Assembly (NCBI GenBank): GCA_900318345.1
Contig: ONKD01000005.1
Location: forward strand, 1-64,000
Length of the DNA: 64,000 nt
Direction of reading: 5' to 3'
Source of the DNA: an uncultured Prevotellaceae bacterium
GTDB lineage: Bacteria; Bacteroidota; Bacteroidia; Bacteroidales; Muribaculaceae
The first letter of the stretch is position 1, and every line of letters begins with the position of its first letter. The position numbers were made by a program, and so were the translations under genes. This document shows positions 34,078 to 42,993 of this stretch, in pieces. Under the pieces are notes generated by a model. That model made no database searches. It saw nothing but the letters and a program-made list of their open reading frames with translations, and was not told where the DNA came from.

Positions 34078-34107
34078 ACATTTGATACACAATCTATCAT
34101 AATATAG

Positions 34108-34136
34108 CGAGGGACGCATGAAGCGCCCCTCGTTTT
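34108..34136 (+). terminator. efp terminator
   Basis: CGAGGG-A-CGC (34108-34117) and GCG-C-CCCTCG (34123-34132) form a stem with a five-base loop and one mismatch, followed by TTTTAT. Confidence 0.8.
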
Positions 34137-34155
34137 ATATCCAAGTACATTGATT

Positions 34156-34659
34156 TTACATCTTGCGCAGGATCCAGGGCAGTGGCTCCAGGATCTTGAG
34201 GCACACTTTCTTGTCGATGTCGTGGAGTAGGGCAGCCGCCTGCTCCTTCTCCTCAAAGCCTTGAAGGACCACAAAATACTGCTTCTCTGGCCCGCCATAC
34301 AGGACGTAGCTGCCCTTGAAGCCGCACTCCTCGCGCAGGCGGTCGCGGTAGCTCTTGGCGTTGATGCGCTGCGAGAATGTGGCGACAACGACATTAAACG
34401 GGCTGACCGCATCGGTCGAGTCAATGGCGACATTGGCGTTGACATAGACCATGCGCACGCTGTCTCCGTTGATCACGTGGGTGTAGCGTTGCCGTTCGGC
34501 CTCAATCTTGGCATAGGTCTCAGCCCCGATACCCGTCTTGCGCCGCTCGACGGCTTTCTCGTATGCCTCGCGGTAATTCTTCTCGCTGCTGTGGCAGGAC
34601 GTCATCATCACAGTCGCCACCATGACGGCCACTATAATATATAATGTCTTAATCTTCAT
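34156..34659 (-). CDS. SPOR-domain lipoprotein
   Basis: 167 residues. Lipoprotein signal with lipobox VMMTSC (Cys about 22). The middle part is helical (YREAYEKAVERRKTGIGAETY). The C-terminal SPOR-like domain (about 85-150) has FNVVVATFSQRINAKSYRDRLREE and QYFVVLQGFEEKEQAAALL, a fold that binds denuded peptidoglycan glycan. It should be an envelope protein facing peptidoglycan. Last gene of a minus-strand run that includes the phosphoesterase and riboflavin synthase genes. Confidence 0.8.
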   Translation of the reverse strand: MKIKTLYIIVAVMVATVMMTSCHSSEKNYREAYEKAVERRKTGIGAETYAKIEAERQRYTHVINGDSVRMVYVNANVAIDSTDAVSPFNVVVATFSQRINAKSYRDRLREECGFKGSYVLYGGPEKQYFVVLQGFEEKEQAAALLHDIDKKVCLKILEPLPWILRKM

Positions 34660-34725
34660 GACCTAAAAATTCACTAATCACTAATCTCTAATCCCTAATC
34701 AATCAATGCGCTATTGGCGCATCGA

Positions 34726-35220
34726 TTATTTCGCCAATTCAATCACCTGGGCGTGGGTGATGTTACCCTGGTCCAAAGTGAGGGTGAAGAGTGTGCGCAC
34801 CACCTGCCAGCCCTGCACGCCCGCGGCGCCGGGATTGACGACGAGGCACCCCAGGGAACGGTCGGGCATCACCTTGAGGATGTGGCTGTGGCCGCACACA
34901 AACAGTTTGGGCCGCGACAACTCTAGTCGCTGCCTGATGCCTGGAGCATACCTGCCCGGATAGCCGCCTATGTGGGTCATCACCACCTTCACGCCCTCGA
35001 CCTCAAAGGTTTCCATCTCCTTGAAGCGTCGGCGCAGCGATGCCCCGTCCACATTGCCGCACACCGCGCGGAACACTGGAGCGATGGCTTCCAGCTTGTC
35101 GGCCAGCTCATCGCTGCCGATGTCGCCAGCATGCCACACCTCGTCACAGTCGGCGAAATGCTGCGCGTAGCGGTCGTCCCACCAGGCGTGGGTGTCACTG
35201 ATGATGCCTATCTTCTTCAT
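34726..35220 (-). CDS. YfcE/MJ0936-type metallophosphoesterase
   Basis: 164 residues from the ATG at 35220; a TTG start at 35229 would add three residues. Metal-binding motifs of calcineurin-like phosphoesterases: GIISDTHAWW (D-x-H), WHAGDIGS (GD), CGNVDG (GNxD), MTHIGGYPG (H) and VCGHSHI (GHxH). It hydrolyses phosphodiesters with two metal ions; the cellular substrate of this YfcE group is not certain. It lies between the riboflavin synthase and SPOR lipoprotein genes on the same strand. Confidence 0.88.
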   Translation of the reverse strand: MKKIGIISDTHAWWDDRYAQHFADCDEVWHAGDIGSDELADKLEAIAPVFRAVCGNVDGASLRRRFKEMETFEVEGVKVVMTHIGGYPGRYAPGIRQRLELSRPKLFVCGHSHILKVMPDRSLGCLVVNPGAAGVQGWQVVRTLFTLTLDQGNITHAQVIELAK

Positions 35221-35270
35221 ATCCTTCAATCAACCCTAAAGCCCTTAACGGCCCTAAGAGTCTTTAAGGC

Positions 35271-35879
35271 CTACAGCGCAAATTCCATCAGCCTGGCAAG
35301 GTACTTGCCGATGATGTCAAATTCCAAATTCACCACGGTCCCCACCTCGATGCAGTGGAAGTTGGTGATCTCGCGGGTGTAGGGGATGATAGCGACCTGG
35401 AAACTGTCGCGCTCGCTGTTGCACACGGTGAGCGACACGCCGTTGACTGTCACGCTGCCTTTCTCGACAGTGACATAGCCTTTGCGGGCCATCTCGGGAG
35501 CCACCTCATACTTGAAGGTGAAATAGTGGCTGCCGTCCACTTCCTTGACTTCGGTGCAGATGGCCGTTTGGTCCACATGGCCCTGGACGATGTGGCCATC
35601 AAGCCGTCCCTCGATGAGCATCGAGCGCTCCACATTCACCTCGTCGCCCACCTTGAGCAGACCCAGGTTGCTGCGGTCGAGCGTCTCTTGGATGGCGGTG
35701 ACGGTATAGGTGCCGTCGCCGGGCAATTCAACCACAGTGAGGCACACGCCGTTGTGCGACACGCTCTGGTCAATCTTCAACTCATTGGTGAAACTGCACT
35801 TGAGGGTGATGTGCAAGTTACCACCATCCTTGCGTAATGCGACGACGCGCGCCGCCTCTTCAACGATTCCTGAAAACAT
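35271..35879 (-). CDS. ribE: Riboflavin synthase alpha subunit
   Basis: 202 residues, two tandem lumazine-binding barrels. The first begins MFSGIVEEAARV with SHNGVCLTVVE and ends near residue 95; the second begins GRLDGHIVQGHVDQ with VTVNGVSLTVC. It forms riboflavin from two molecules of 6,7-dimethyl-8-ribityllumazine. Length and the MFSGIVE start are diagnostic. It precedes the metallophosphoesterase gene by 50 bases and follows pfp on the same strand, with the pfp terminator between them. Confidence 0.95.
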   Translation of the reverse strand: MFSGIVEEAARVVALRKDGGNLHITLKCSFTNELKIDQSVSHNGVCLTVVELPGDGTYTVTAIQETLDRSNLGLLKVGDEVNVERSMLIEGRLDGHIVQGHVDQTAICTEVKEVDGSHYFTFKYEVAPEMARKGYVTVEKGSVTVNGVSLTVCNSERDSFQVAIIPYTREITNFHCIEVGTVVNLEFDIIGKYLARLMEFAL

Positions 35880-35996
35880 ATCAGTATTTTCTTTTCTTTA
35901 TTATGAATTATTATCTCTTATCTGTTAACTCTTAAACGTGAATGATTGCGCTTTATTGCGCGCGCCCTATAGCCTCCCATGCTCTATTAAGCAAAA

Positions 35997-36026
35997 TCCC
36001 CGCCACATGATTACCATGGGCGGGGA
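35997..36026 (-). terminator. pfp terminator
   Basis: TCCCCGCC (35997-36004) pairs perfectly with GGCGGGGA (36019-36026). Read on the minus strand the hairpin is followed by TTTTG. It lies about 75 bases beyond the pfp stop. Confidence 0.7.
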
Positions 36027-36102
36027 GCAAGCTGTTTAGAAGTTAAACGAAATATACTTATTGTCGTTAGGGGACGTCCCTTGACGATAAGCCACAGTGT
36101 TG

Positions 36103-37722
36103 TTACTTGCCGAACTGCTCAAAGAACAGCGTGTAGGAAGTCTTGTCAACCAATTCCTCGGGGCCGAAGAACTGGATGGGGCCGGGATAGATGTAGCACG
36201 TCTCGAGCGCCCACTTGTCGCGGTTCTCGACAAAGTGCTTGAAGGGTGCACCCTCGAGGTCCCGACGTTCCATGTTCATCATCATGGTGATGGGCACACC
36301 GCAGGCAACCCAATCCTGAGCCTTGCGTCCCAGGTGGGTGATGGCCGACATGTAACCGGTGGCGCCCACAAAGATGAGGTGAGAAGCGTTGTAACCCAGC
36401 GAGTAGCAGTAGTCGGCATCAAAGTTGGAGGGGAAGGATGCACGTCCCTCGTAACCAAAGAAGTGATGCTGAGTCTTGAACTTGATGCGTTCAATCTCGC
36501 CGGCCTCGGCACGCATGTCAAGCACATGGGCTACCATGCTGCTGAGCAGACGCTCGCTCTCGATCTGGGATACCATCACGTTGCCGTGTTCGTCGCGGTC
36601 CAACGCCAGCTGGCGTGCAACTTCCTCAGGCAGTGAGTCGTAAACGACGCGGTTCTCCTCGGACAGATGCTCGCGCACAAAGTTGTTCTGCTCCATTTCA
36701 CGCAGATTTGAGATCTCGGGGAATTTGGTCAGCATCTCGTTGAGCTCTGAGATGAGCTTCTTCATGGTGGGAACGAACTCCACGATACCCTCGGGGACGA
36801 GGACAGTACCGTAGTCCATACCCATGTCGTGACGCTTAACCACGATGTTGGCAATCTCCTCGGCGATGTCGTGCAGGGTCTTTTCCTTAGCTTCAACCTC
36901 CTCGCTGATAATGCAGTAGTTGGGGCGGGTCTGCAAGGCGCACTCCAGGGCGATGTGTGACGCTGAGCGTCCCATGAGCTTCATGAAGTGCCAGTATTTC
37001 TTGGCTGAATTACAGTCGCGGGCAACGTTGCCGATGAGCTCACTGTAAACCTTGGTTGCTGTGTCAAAACCGAACGAAATCTCAATGTGCTCGTTCTTGA
37101 GGTCACCGTCGATGGTCTTGGGGACACCGATAACCTGCACACCTGAATCGTGAGCCTTGTAGTACTCGGCCAGGATGGCGGCATTGGTGTTGCTGTCGTC
37201 ACCACCGATGATTACCAGCGCCGTAATCTTGAGTTCGCGCAGGATCTGCAAACCGGCCTCAAACTGTTCGGGCTTTTCCAGCTTGGTGCGGCCAGAACCG
37301 ATCAGGTCAAAACCACCAGTGTTGCGGTATTGCTCGATCATGTCGCCAGTGATCTCAATGTAACGGTGCTTAACCAGACCGTTAGGTCCGCCAAGGAAAC
37401 CGTACAAGCGGCAATACTTGTTCAACGCCTTAATACCATCATACAGGCCACAAATCACATTGTGGCCGCCGGGAGCCTGACCACCGCTCAGGATCACACC
37501 CACGTTGAAGGGTTTCTCGGGCGGCATGGCCGAATCATCGCGTTCAAAGGTCAACTGCGGCATGCCATAGGTGGTGGGAAACAGCGACTTGATGGCCTCT
37601 TGGTCGGCCACCGACTCTGTGGGTTCTCCCTCGATTGCGCGTACGGGGCACCTGAGGGTGACGGGCAGCTTGGGCCTGTAGGTCAGCCTCATGTTCTCCA
37701 TTAAACTCTTGTTGTCAGTCAT
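36103..37722 (-). CDS. pfp: Pyrophosphate-dependent 6-phosphofructokinase
   Basis: 539 residues from the ATG at 37722 (MTDNKSLMENMRLTYRPKLP); the open frame upstream (19 more residues) is a leader. Long-form PPi-PFK signatures: GVILSGGQAPGGHNVICGL (about 72), GFLGGPNGL, IIGGDDSNTNAA with GGDD favouring PPi over ATP (about 176), GVPKTIDGDL with the catalytic Asp, and MGRSASHIALECAL. It phosphorylates fructose 6-phosphate reversibly with pyrophosphate in glycolysis, in the cytoplasm. The length matches the plant/Bacteroides beta-type enzyme. Confidence 0.95.
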   Translation of the reverse strand: MTDNKSLMENMRLTYRPKLPVTLRCPVRAIEGEPTESVADQEAIKSLFPTTYGMPQLTFERDDSAMPPEKPFNVGVILSGGQAPGGHNVICGLYDGIKALNKYCRLYGFLGGPNGLVKHRYIEITGDMIEQYRNTGGFDLIGSGRTKLEKPEQFEAGLQILRELKITALVIIGGDDSNTNAAILAEYYKAHDSGVQVIGVPKTIDGDLKNEHIEISFGFDTATKVYSELIGNVARDCNSAKKYWHFMKLMGRSASHIALECALQTRPNYCIISEEVEAKEKTLHDIAEEIANIVVKRHDMGMDYGTVLVPEGIVEFVPTMKKLISELNEMLTKFPEISNLREMEQNNFVREHLSEENRVVYDSLPEEVARQLALDRDEHGNVMVSQIESERLLSSMVAHVLDMRAEAGEIERIKFKTQHHFFGYEGRASFPSNFDADYCYSLGYNASHLIFVGATGYMSAITHLGRKAQDWVACGVPITMMMNMERRDLEGAPFKHFVENRDKWALETCYIYPGPIQFFGPEELVDKTSYTLFFEQFGK

Positions 37723-37776
37723 TTTAGAAATATTATATGGTTTGTATAAACGATTAAACAATCTTTTTTCAGGGCA

Positions 37777-37784
37777 CAAAAGTA
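37777..37784 (-). promoter_or_regulatory. pfp promoter -7 box
   Basis: Minus-strand TACTTTTG, an exact TAnnTTTG, 54 bases before the pfp ATG. Confidence 0.6.
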
Positions 37785-38043
37785 CTGTAAATTTGTCACG
37801 CCTGCACTATTTACCGCTAACATTTTTTCGATTTTTCCAGCCCGATTTAGATTTTTTGACACTTTTGGGGTAAAAAATGATGATTTTTCGCCCATTAGCC
37901 TCATCTTGCTTATAATTCATAACTCCCCTTTCTCCAGGTAAAAATCCATTTGTCCCCTCCGTTTCCTCCATTCCATCAGTTTCTTCCGTCGCCTCCGTCC
38001 TGTATGCGTCGCCACCGCCCTGTCGCCCGTCATGTCCCGTGGG

Positions 38044-38116
38044 CCGTGGCTTTGCCACGGTTCCCATTGTGTTCTGCATGCGTCCAGGTTCAGTATTGCG
38101 CGATGCCATCGCGCAA
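38044..38116. repeat. Two short perfect palindromes in the pfp-rmlA gap
   Basis: CCGTGGC-TTT-GCCACGG (38044-38060) and TTGCGCGAT-GCC-ATCGCGCAA (38096-38116). They stand 35 bases apart in a GC-rich stretch of the 735-base gap 37723-38457. They may be small REP-like or transcription-terminating hairpins. No convincing gene is present here: a minus-strand ORF of 110 codons is low-complexity. Confidence 0.5.
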
Positions 38117-38407
38117 CCACCCCCTCTGTCCCCTAACACCTAAAGCCTAACCCCTAAAAGCCTTTCATCCTTGCGCCTTATTCCACCTTTGCTTTACCTT
38201 TGCGTTGCATGGGCAATCAGTTGCTTTTAACAATTCATTAACAGTTCCGCACCACCCTCCATTAATTGCGCGGTGATACGGCATCATTGATAGTCAGTCG
38301 ATTATGTGTTTTCCCATCAATTCGCTGGTTTTGCGTTTTGACTGTGGCGAACACCAAGGCACTCTCTTTTTTCCACCCGATTGCTTGGTGTGTTATGAAA
38401 ATCTTTG

Positions 38408-38415
38408 TATCTTCG
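38408..38415 (+). promoter_or_regulatory. Possible -7 box of the rmlA operon
   Basis: TATCTTCG, one base off TAnnTTTG, 42 bases before the rmlA ATG. Confidence 0.45.
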
Positions 38416-38457
38416 CCAAATAAAAATTAAGAAAACAACCAAACACTATCTTAGACT

Positions 38458-39345
38458 ATGAAAGGAATTGTACTAGCAGGCGGCTCTGGAACAAGGCTTT
38501 ACCCAGTGACCAAAGGCATCTCAAAGCAATTGATACCCATCTATGACAAGCCGATGGTTTATTATCCCATTTCGGTGCTGATGCTTGCCGGAATCCGCGA
38601 GATTCTTATTATCTCGACGCCGCAGGATTTGCCCATGTTCCGCAGGTTGCTGGGCAGCGGTGAGGAGTTGGGCGTGCGGTTTGAGTACGCCGAGCAGCCT
38701 CGTCCCGAGGGACTTGCCCAAGCCTTCATTATCGGCGAGGAGTTCGTCGGCAAGGACAGCACTTGCCTCGTGCTCGGCGACAACATCTTTTATGGTCAGA
38801 GCTTCACGCGGATGCTGATGGACGCTGTCGAGCGCACCGAGCGCGACAACGTGTGCACTCTGTGGGCCTATGCCGTGAGAGATCCCGAGCGCTTTGGCGT
38901 TGTAGAGTTTGACGGGCAAGGCAAGGCTATCAGCCTCGAGGAGAAGCCCCAGCACCCAAAGAGCAACTTTGCGGTGACGGGTCTCTACTTCTATCCCAAT
39001 GATGTCGTGGAAATCGCCAAGCACATCAAGCCTAGCGCACGTGGTGAGCTGGAAATAACAACGGTCAATCAGGAGTTCCTCTCTCAGGACCGCGTTTATG
39101 TGCAGACGTTGGGTCGCGGCTTCGCATGGCTCGACACCGGCACCAGCGACTCGATGGCCGATGCGTCTAACTTCATCGGTACCATCGTCAACATGCAGGG
39201 CGTGCAGGTGGCTGCGTTGGAGGAGATTGCCTTCCGCAAGGGCTGGATTAATGCCGAGCAGCTGCTGGCACTGGCCGAGCCGATGAAGAAGAACCAATAC
39301 GGGCAGTACCTTATCCGCTTAGCGCAAAATGGACTCAAACGGTAA
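38458..39345 (+). CDS. rmlA: Glucose-1-phosphate thymidylyltransferase
   Basis: 295 residues, the standard length. Nucleotidyltransferase motif [37 protein letters not shown] at the N-terminus, [25 protein letters not shown] with the metal-binding Asp (about 110), [19 protein letters not shown], and [11 protein letters not shown]. It makes dTDP-glucose from dTTP and glucose 1-phosphate, the entry step to dTDP-deoxysugars. It overlaps the next cupin gene by 17 bases. Operon: rmlA, two FdtA-like cupins, aminotransferase. No rmlB-type 4,6-dehydratase gene is in the window; the pathway would need one elsewhere. Confidence 0.96.
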   Translation: MKGIVLAGGSGTRLYPVTKGISKQLIPIYDKPMVYYPISVLMLAGIREILIISTPQDLPMFRRLLGSGEELGVRFEYAEQPRPEGLAQAFIIGEEFVGKDSTCLVLGDNIFYGQSFTRMLMDAVERTERDNVCTLWAYAVRDPERFGVVEFDGQGKAISLEEKPQHPKSNFAVTGLYFYPNDVVEIAKHIKPSARGELEITTVNQEFLSQDRVYVQTLGRGFAWLDTGTSDSMADASNFIGTIVNMQGVQVAALEEIAFRKGWINAEQLLALAEPMKKNQYGQYLIRLAQNGLKR

Positions 39346-39760
39346 AATAAAAAAAGAGATCCATCTTATCGAGTTGCCCAAAATCAATGATCCTCGCGGC
39401 AACCTCACATTTATCGAGAGCGGGATGCATGTGCCCTTTGAGGTAAAGCGCAACTACTGGATTTATGACGTGCCCAGTGGCATGTGGCGCGACGGCCATG
39501 CCTTCAAGGAGCAGGAGGAGTTTATCGTGTCCTTGAGCGGCAGCTTTGATGTCGTGGTCAATGACGGCAAGCAGCAGCAGACGTTCCATCTCGCTCGCCC
39601 GCAAATTGGGCTCTATGTGCCCAATATGGTTTGGCGTCACATCGACAATTTCTCGACCAACTCGGTGGCGCTGGTACTTTCCAGCACTCAGTATGATCCC
39701 GAGGACTATATCGAGGATTTTGAGTTGTTCAAGAAACTAAAGCTTGGGGAGGGCCGTTGA
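39329..39760 (+). CDS. FdtA/QdtA-like sugar ketoisomerase cupin, first copy (altered active site)
   Basis: 143 residues. WxcM/FdtA-like cupin: [58 protein letters not shown]. In FdtA/QdtA enzymes the turn after the VP-G motif usually reads GHAHK...Q; here it is GHAFK...E, so the second histidine and the Gln are changed. It may have a different specificity or be inactive. Known role of the family: 3,4-ketoisomerisation of dTDP-4-keto-6-deoxyglucose. It overlaps rmlA by 17 bases. Confidence 0.85.
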   Translation: MDSNGKIKKEIHLIELPKINDPRGNLTFIESGMHVPFEVKRNYWIYDVPSGMWRDGHAFKEQEEFIVSLSGSFDVVVNDGKQQQTFHLARPQIGLYVPNMVWRHIDNFSTNSVALVLSSTQYDPEDYIEDFELFKKLKLGEGR

Positions 39761-39761
39761 T

Positions 39762-40205
39762 ATGGATAACAAGAATGCTCATAGCGTGGCGCGCATCAAC
39801 GATTGCCGCATCATCAGCCTCAACAGGCACCATCATGCCAACGGCAACCTCACTGTTGTGGAAAACGGTGTTGAACTGCCCTTTGACGTGCAACGCACAT
39901 TCTATATCTATGACGTGCCGGGTGGGGTAGAGCGGGGTGGCCACAGCCATCACACGAGCCAGCAGTTCATCGTTGCCATCAGTGGCAGCTTTGATGTCAC
40001 AGTCGATGACGGCCGCGACCAGTTCACTTACACGCTCAACCGCCCTTATCAGGGGCTGCTGGTCGTACCAGGCATCTGGAACAGGTTGCACAACTTCTCG
40101 TCGGGCTCGGTATGTCTGGTGCTCAATTCCCACCATTTCGACGAGAAAGATTATGTGAGGGACTATGACGAGTTCCTGCAACTGAAACGTGAATCCAAAG
40201 AATAA
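39762..40205 (+). CDS. FdtA/QdtA-like sugar 3,4-ketoisomerase cupin, second copy
   Basis: 147 residues from the ATG at 39762, one base after the previous stop. The cupin core reads GNLTVVENG, TFYIYDVPGGVERGGHSHHTSQQFIVAISGSFDVTVDDG, keeping the two histidines (GHSH) and the Gln expected in the active site, unlike the preceding copy. It likely converts dTDP-4-keto-6-deoxy-D-glucose to the 3-keto isomer for transamination by the next gene's product. The two cupins are clearly paralogous and adjacent. Confidence 0.87.
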   Translation: MDNKNAHSVARINDCRIISLNRHHHANGNLTVVENGVELPFDVQRTFYIYDVPGGVERGGHSHHTSQQFIVAISGSFDVTVDDGRDQFTYTLNRPYQGLLVVPGIWNRLHNFSSGSVCLVLNSHHFDEKDYVRDYDEFLQLKRESKE

Positions 40206-40221
40206 AGAAACACCAACTGAG

Positions 40222-41343
40222 ATGAAGCAATATCCTTTTCTTGATTTGGCACTTGCCAATGCTCCCTACATGGACGAACTCAAGACGGCTGCCTGTGACG
40301 TGATCGAAGGTGGGCGCTACCTGCGCGGTGAGCAGACTCAACTGCTGGAGCAAGAGATCGCTGAACTGTGCCAGGTCAAGCACAGCATCGGTGTGAGCAA
40401 TGGGCTGGATGCCCTCAAGCTCATCCTTCGGGCATACAAGGAGTTGGGACGGCTGCGCGATGGTGACGAGGTCATCGTGCCGGCCAATACCTATGTGGCG
40501 ACTGTGCTCGCTGTCAGCGACAACGGACTGGTGCCGGTATTGTGTGAACCGCGTGAGGACACGCTGAACATGGACTCCAGCCTGATTGAGGGCCTCATAA
40601 CCGACCGCACTCGTGCCATCATGCCTGTGCACCTTTATGGCACGCCTTGCTGGGACGCTGGCCTGATGCAGGTGGCCCGTGACCATGATTTGCTCATCAT
40701 CGAGGACAATGCCCAAGCCATCGGTGCTGCAAGCGACGTGGCTGGCTTGCATGGTACATTTGTCACGGGTGGACTAGGTGACGCTGCCGGTAACAGCTTC
40801 TATCCCACCAAGAACCTGGGTGCACTGGGCGATGTGGGGGCTGTGACTACCAGTGATGATGCCCTGGCCGATGCCGTTAGGGCCCTGGCCAATTATGGCT
40901 CTGATCGTCGCTACCATAATATTTACCTGGGTTATAACTGCCGTGTTGACGAGATCCAAGCGGCTATGCTCAGGGTGAAGCTGCGCTACCTAGAGCGTGA
41001 GAACGATGAGCGTGCTGCCATCGCCCGTGTCTATGACGAGTGCATCTCAAATCCGCGCGTGAAGACTCCTGTCATCTTCGAGGGCATGAGGCAGATTTGG
41101 CACCAATATGTGGTGCGTGTCGAGGGTCGCGATGATTTCCGGGCCTATCTCAACGCCAATGGCGTGGGCAGCGACATCCACTATGCCACTCCGCCTCATC
41201 GTCAGCCGTGTTACAAGGATTTGGCTCATCTCTCATTCCCGATCACCGAGCGCCTGGCCGACGAGGTGGTTTCATTGCCCATCGCACCACCATTGACAAC
41301 TGATGATGCCCGCGCCATCGCCGACATCATCAACCGTTTTTAA
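40222..41343 (+). CDS. DegT/DnrJ/EryC1/StrS sugar aminotransferase (FdtB-like)
   Basis: 373 residues from the ATG at 40222 (MKQYPFLDLALANAPYMDEL), just after the previous stop. PLP-enzyme landmarks: GGRYLRGEQTQLLEQEIAEL, GVSNGLDALKL, VIVPANTYVATVLAV, IIEDNAQAIGA, and SFYPTKNLGALGDVGA with the PLP-binding Lys (about 191). C-terminal IWHQYVVRV. It aminates a dTDP-3-keto-6-deoxysugar, giving dTDP-3-amino-3,6-dideoxyhexose, in line with the two upstream ketoisomerases. The product would feed O-antigen or capsule glycans. Confidence 0.92.
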   Translation: MKQYPFLDLALANAPYMDELKTAACDVIEGGRYLRGEQTQLLEQEIAELCQVKHSIGVSNGLDALKLILRAYKELGRLRDGDEVIVPANTYVATVLAVSDNGLVPVLCEPREDTLNMDSSLIEGLITDRTRAIMPVHLYGTPCWDAGLMQVARDHDLLIIEDNAQAIGAASDVAGLHGTFVTGGLGDAAGNSFYPTKNLGALGDVGAVTTSDDALADAVRALANYGSDRRYHNIYLGYNCRVDEIQAAMLRVKLRYLERENDERAAIARVYDECISNPRVKTPVIFEGMRQIWHQYVVRVEGRDDFRAYLNANGVGSDIHYATPPHRQPCYKDLAHLSFPITERLADEVVSLPIAPPLTTDDARAIADIINRF

Positions 41344-41434
41344 TCATTCAGTAATAAGGCCTTAGGTGCTGCCGCTATGATCATGCGGCGCTGTCTTGTG
41401 TCATCACATTATAATATATGGTGATGGCTATGGC

Positions 41435-42583
41435 TTATTTGCCCTTGAGGATTTCCCAGGACAGGCGTTGAGCCTTCTTGAGGCTGGCGGGATCATTGGC
41501 GTCAATGCCATATTTCTCGGCAGGCGGAATCACGACAATCGTACCGGGTTTCACATTGTTGGGATCCGAAATGATGTTCTTGTTCTCCTCGTAGATGTAA
41601 ACCCAGAACCAGGGGCTGTCATAGTACCTGTCTGAGAGGGTGCTGAGCACAATCTTTGCGGTGACTGTGTCGGTGATGACCGATGACGACTCTTTGGCGA
41701 CCGTTGTAGCGGCGTCACTGTCAACGGGTGCTGCTTCCTGTGATGACTCGGCCTTCTGGCTGCCATTGCCGCCAAAGATGAGCCATCCCAGAACGCCCAG
41801 GGCTAGCGCTGCAAGCAATATCCATAGCCAACGCTTGAGCTTGGACTTGGCCGACGCACTGTCGATTTGCTCTTGGGTGGGCGTGTAAGCGTTGCGGGGC
41901 TCTGGGCGGTAGAATTTGTCTTCCGGCTCTGGTTCCACTTCAGTTGGCTTTGTGGGTTCGAGCTCAACCGGTTTTGCGGGCTCCGGCTCTGGCTCTGGCT
42001 CTGGCTCGGGTTCCGGCTCTGGAATAGGCTCAGGAACGGGTTTTGGCTCGGGAACGGGCTCGGGCTTTTCCTCTTGGATGGGCTTGGGAGAGCCGATGGG
42101 CTCGGGTACAAAGAATTCGTCGGGCTCGCTGGTGGGCAGGGGCTCGTGAAACTCAGGGAATTCGTCGGCCAGTGAGCTGGTGTCATTTGCATCGAGAGGT
42201 GTCTCAGGCATGACCGAGGGGTGTTCCTCGTCAATGGCCGCCAATTTCTCGTCGGTGACGGCGTCATCCAGCATTACGGTCTCGAATTGGGCAAATGGCT
42301 GGTTAATGGCTTCGGCCAACGATTTGTCGGGTGTGAAGGTCAGTTTGTTGTGGCTTTCGATCTGTATGGGTTCGCCGGTGTTAACGTCCACGCCTTTGCG
42401 GGGCTTGACTGGAGTCAACTTAAAGGTCCCGATGCCCTTGATCTTGACTGTTTCGCCGTCAATAAGCGCTTGGGACACGGTCGCGAACAATTCCTTGACA
42501 AACAGTTCACACACTCGCTTGGTCGTTGAGGTGGACTCGGCAATCATGTCGACGAGCTCGACAAATGTGATCTTTGTGTTCAT
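41435..42583 (-). CDS. HU-domain protein with Pro-Glu linker, membrane segment and LysM-like C-terminus
   Basis: 382 residues from the ATG at 42583 (good AGGAGAG upstream). Residues 1-90 are an HU/IHF fold (ITFVELVDMIAESTS, KIKGIGTFKLTPVKPRKGVDVNTG). Then comes an acidic region with a long PEPEPEPE repeat (about 185-215), a single membrane helix (WLWILLAALALGVLGWLIF, about 262-280) and a C-terminal LysM-like segment (WFWVYIYEENKNIISDPNNVKPGTIVVIPP). A DNA-binding domain and a possible peptidoglycan-binding domain on opposite sides of a membrane is a striking layout, known from Bacteroidales as I recall. It follows the small HU gene by 20 bases. Confidence 0.85.
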   Translation of the reverse strand: MNTKITFVELVDMIAESTSTTKRVCELFVKELFATVSQALIDGETVKIKGIGTFKLTPVKPRKGVDVNTGEPIQIESHNKLTFTPDKSLAEAINQPFAQFETVMLDDAVTDEKLAAIDEEHPSVMPETPLDANDTSSLADEFPEFHEPLPTSEPDEFFVPEPIGSPKPIQEEKPEPVPEPKPVPEPIPEPEPEPEPEPEPEPAKPVELEPTKPTEVEPEPEDKFYRPEPRNAYTPTQEQIDSASAKSKLKRWLWILLAALALGVLGWLIFGGNGSQKAESSQEAAPVDSDAATTVAKESSSVITDTVTAKIVLSTLSDRYYDSPWFWVYIYEENKNIISDPNNVKPGTIVVIPPAEKYGIDANDPASLKKAQRLSWEILKGK

Positions 42584-42603
42584 GCTGTGCTCTCCTTTCT
42601 TTA

Positions 42604-42876
42604 TCACTTGAGTTTAGCCTTGAGCACATTGCTCACCTTGAAGCCAAGCACGATCTTGGGCGGGACAAGCATCCGCTTGCCCGTCTGGGGATTCTGCATG
42701 ACGCGCTCGTTGCGCTTCTTGGGCTCGAAGGTGCCAAAGCCTGGCACAATCACGCTATCCATCTCGCCGCAACGCGTGCGCAGCACGTCAGCAAACGCTT
42801 CAACCAGTTTGCTGATGTCTTGTGGCGTGCGCCCCATGTTTGTCGCGACGGTCTCAACCAGTTTCTTGTTATCCAT
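42604..42876 (-). CDS. HU-family DNA-binding protein
   Basis: 90 residues from the ATG at 42876; the upstream open frame (30 residues) is AT-rich leader. HU fold: MDNKKLVETVATNMGRTPQDISKLVEAFADVL, then VIVPGFGTFEPKKRNERVMQNPQTGKRMLVPP with the DNA-binding arm, and VLGFKVSNVLKAKL. Histone-like protein that bends DNA in the nucleoid. Probably co-transcribed with the longer HU-domain gene downstream from the -7 box at 42910-42903. Confidence 0.92.
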   Translation of the reverse strand: MDNKKLVETVATNMGRTPQDISKLVEAFADVLRTRCGEMDSVIVPGFGTFEPKKRNERVMQNPQTGKRMLVPPKIVLGFKVSNVLKAKLK

Positions 42877-42902
42877 AGGAAATTCTTTGTTTTTACAATC
42901 TG

Positions 42903-42950
42903 CAAAATTAGCGATATTTTTTGTTATTCGACATTTTTCTTTTAATTTTG
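42903..42950. promoter_or_regulatory. Divergent promoter pair
   Basis: Minus-strand TAATTTTG (42910-42903) serves the HU genes and plus-strand TAATTTTG (42943-42950) serves the dehydrogenase gene. Both are exact TAnnTTTG boxes, 33 bases apart. Confidence 0.7.
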
Positions 42951-42993
42951 TGACCTTGTAAAACACCCTATTGACAAGAAAAAATTAAGAATT

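Noticed and set aside
37807..38139. 110-codon minus-strand ORF in the pfp-rmlA gap
   Set aside because: Low-complexity (EET/GTE-rich) composition from a simple T/C-rich stretch; palindromes lie inside it.
38521..39297. 258-codon minus-strand ORF opposite rmlA
   Set aside because: Antisense shadow; rmlA is beyond doubt on the other strand.
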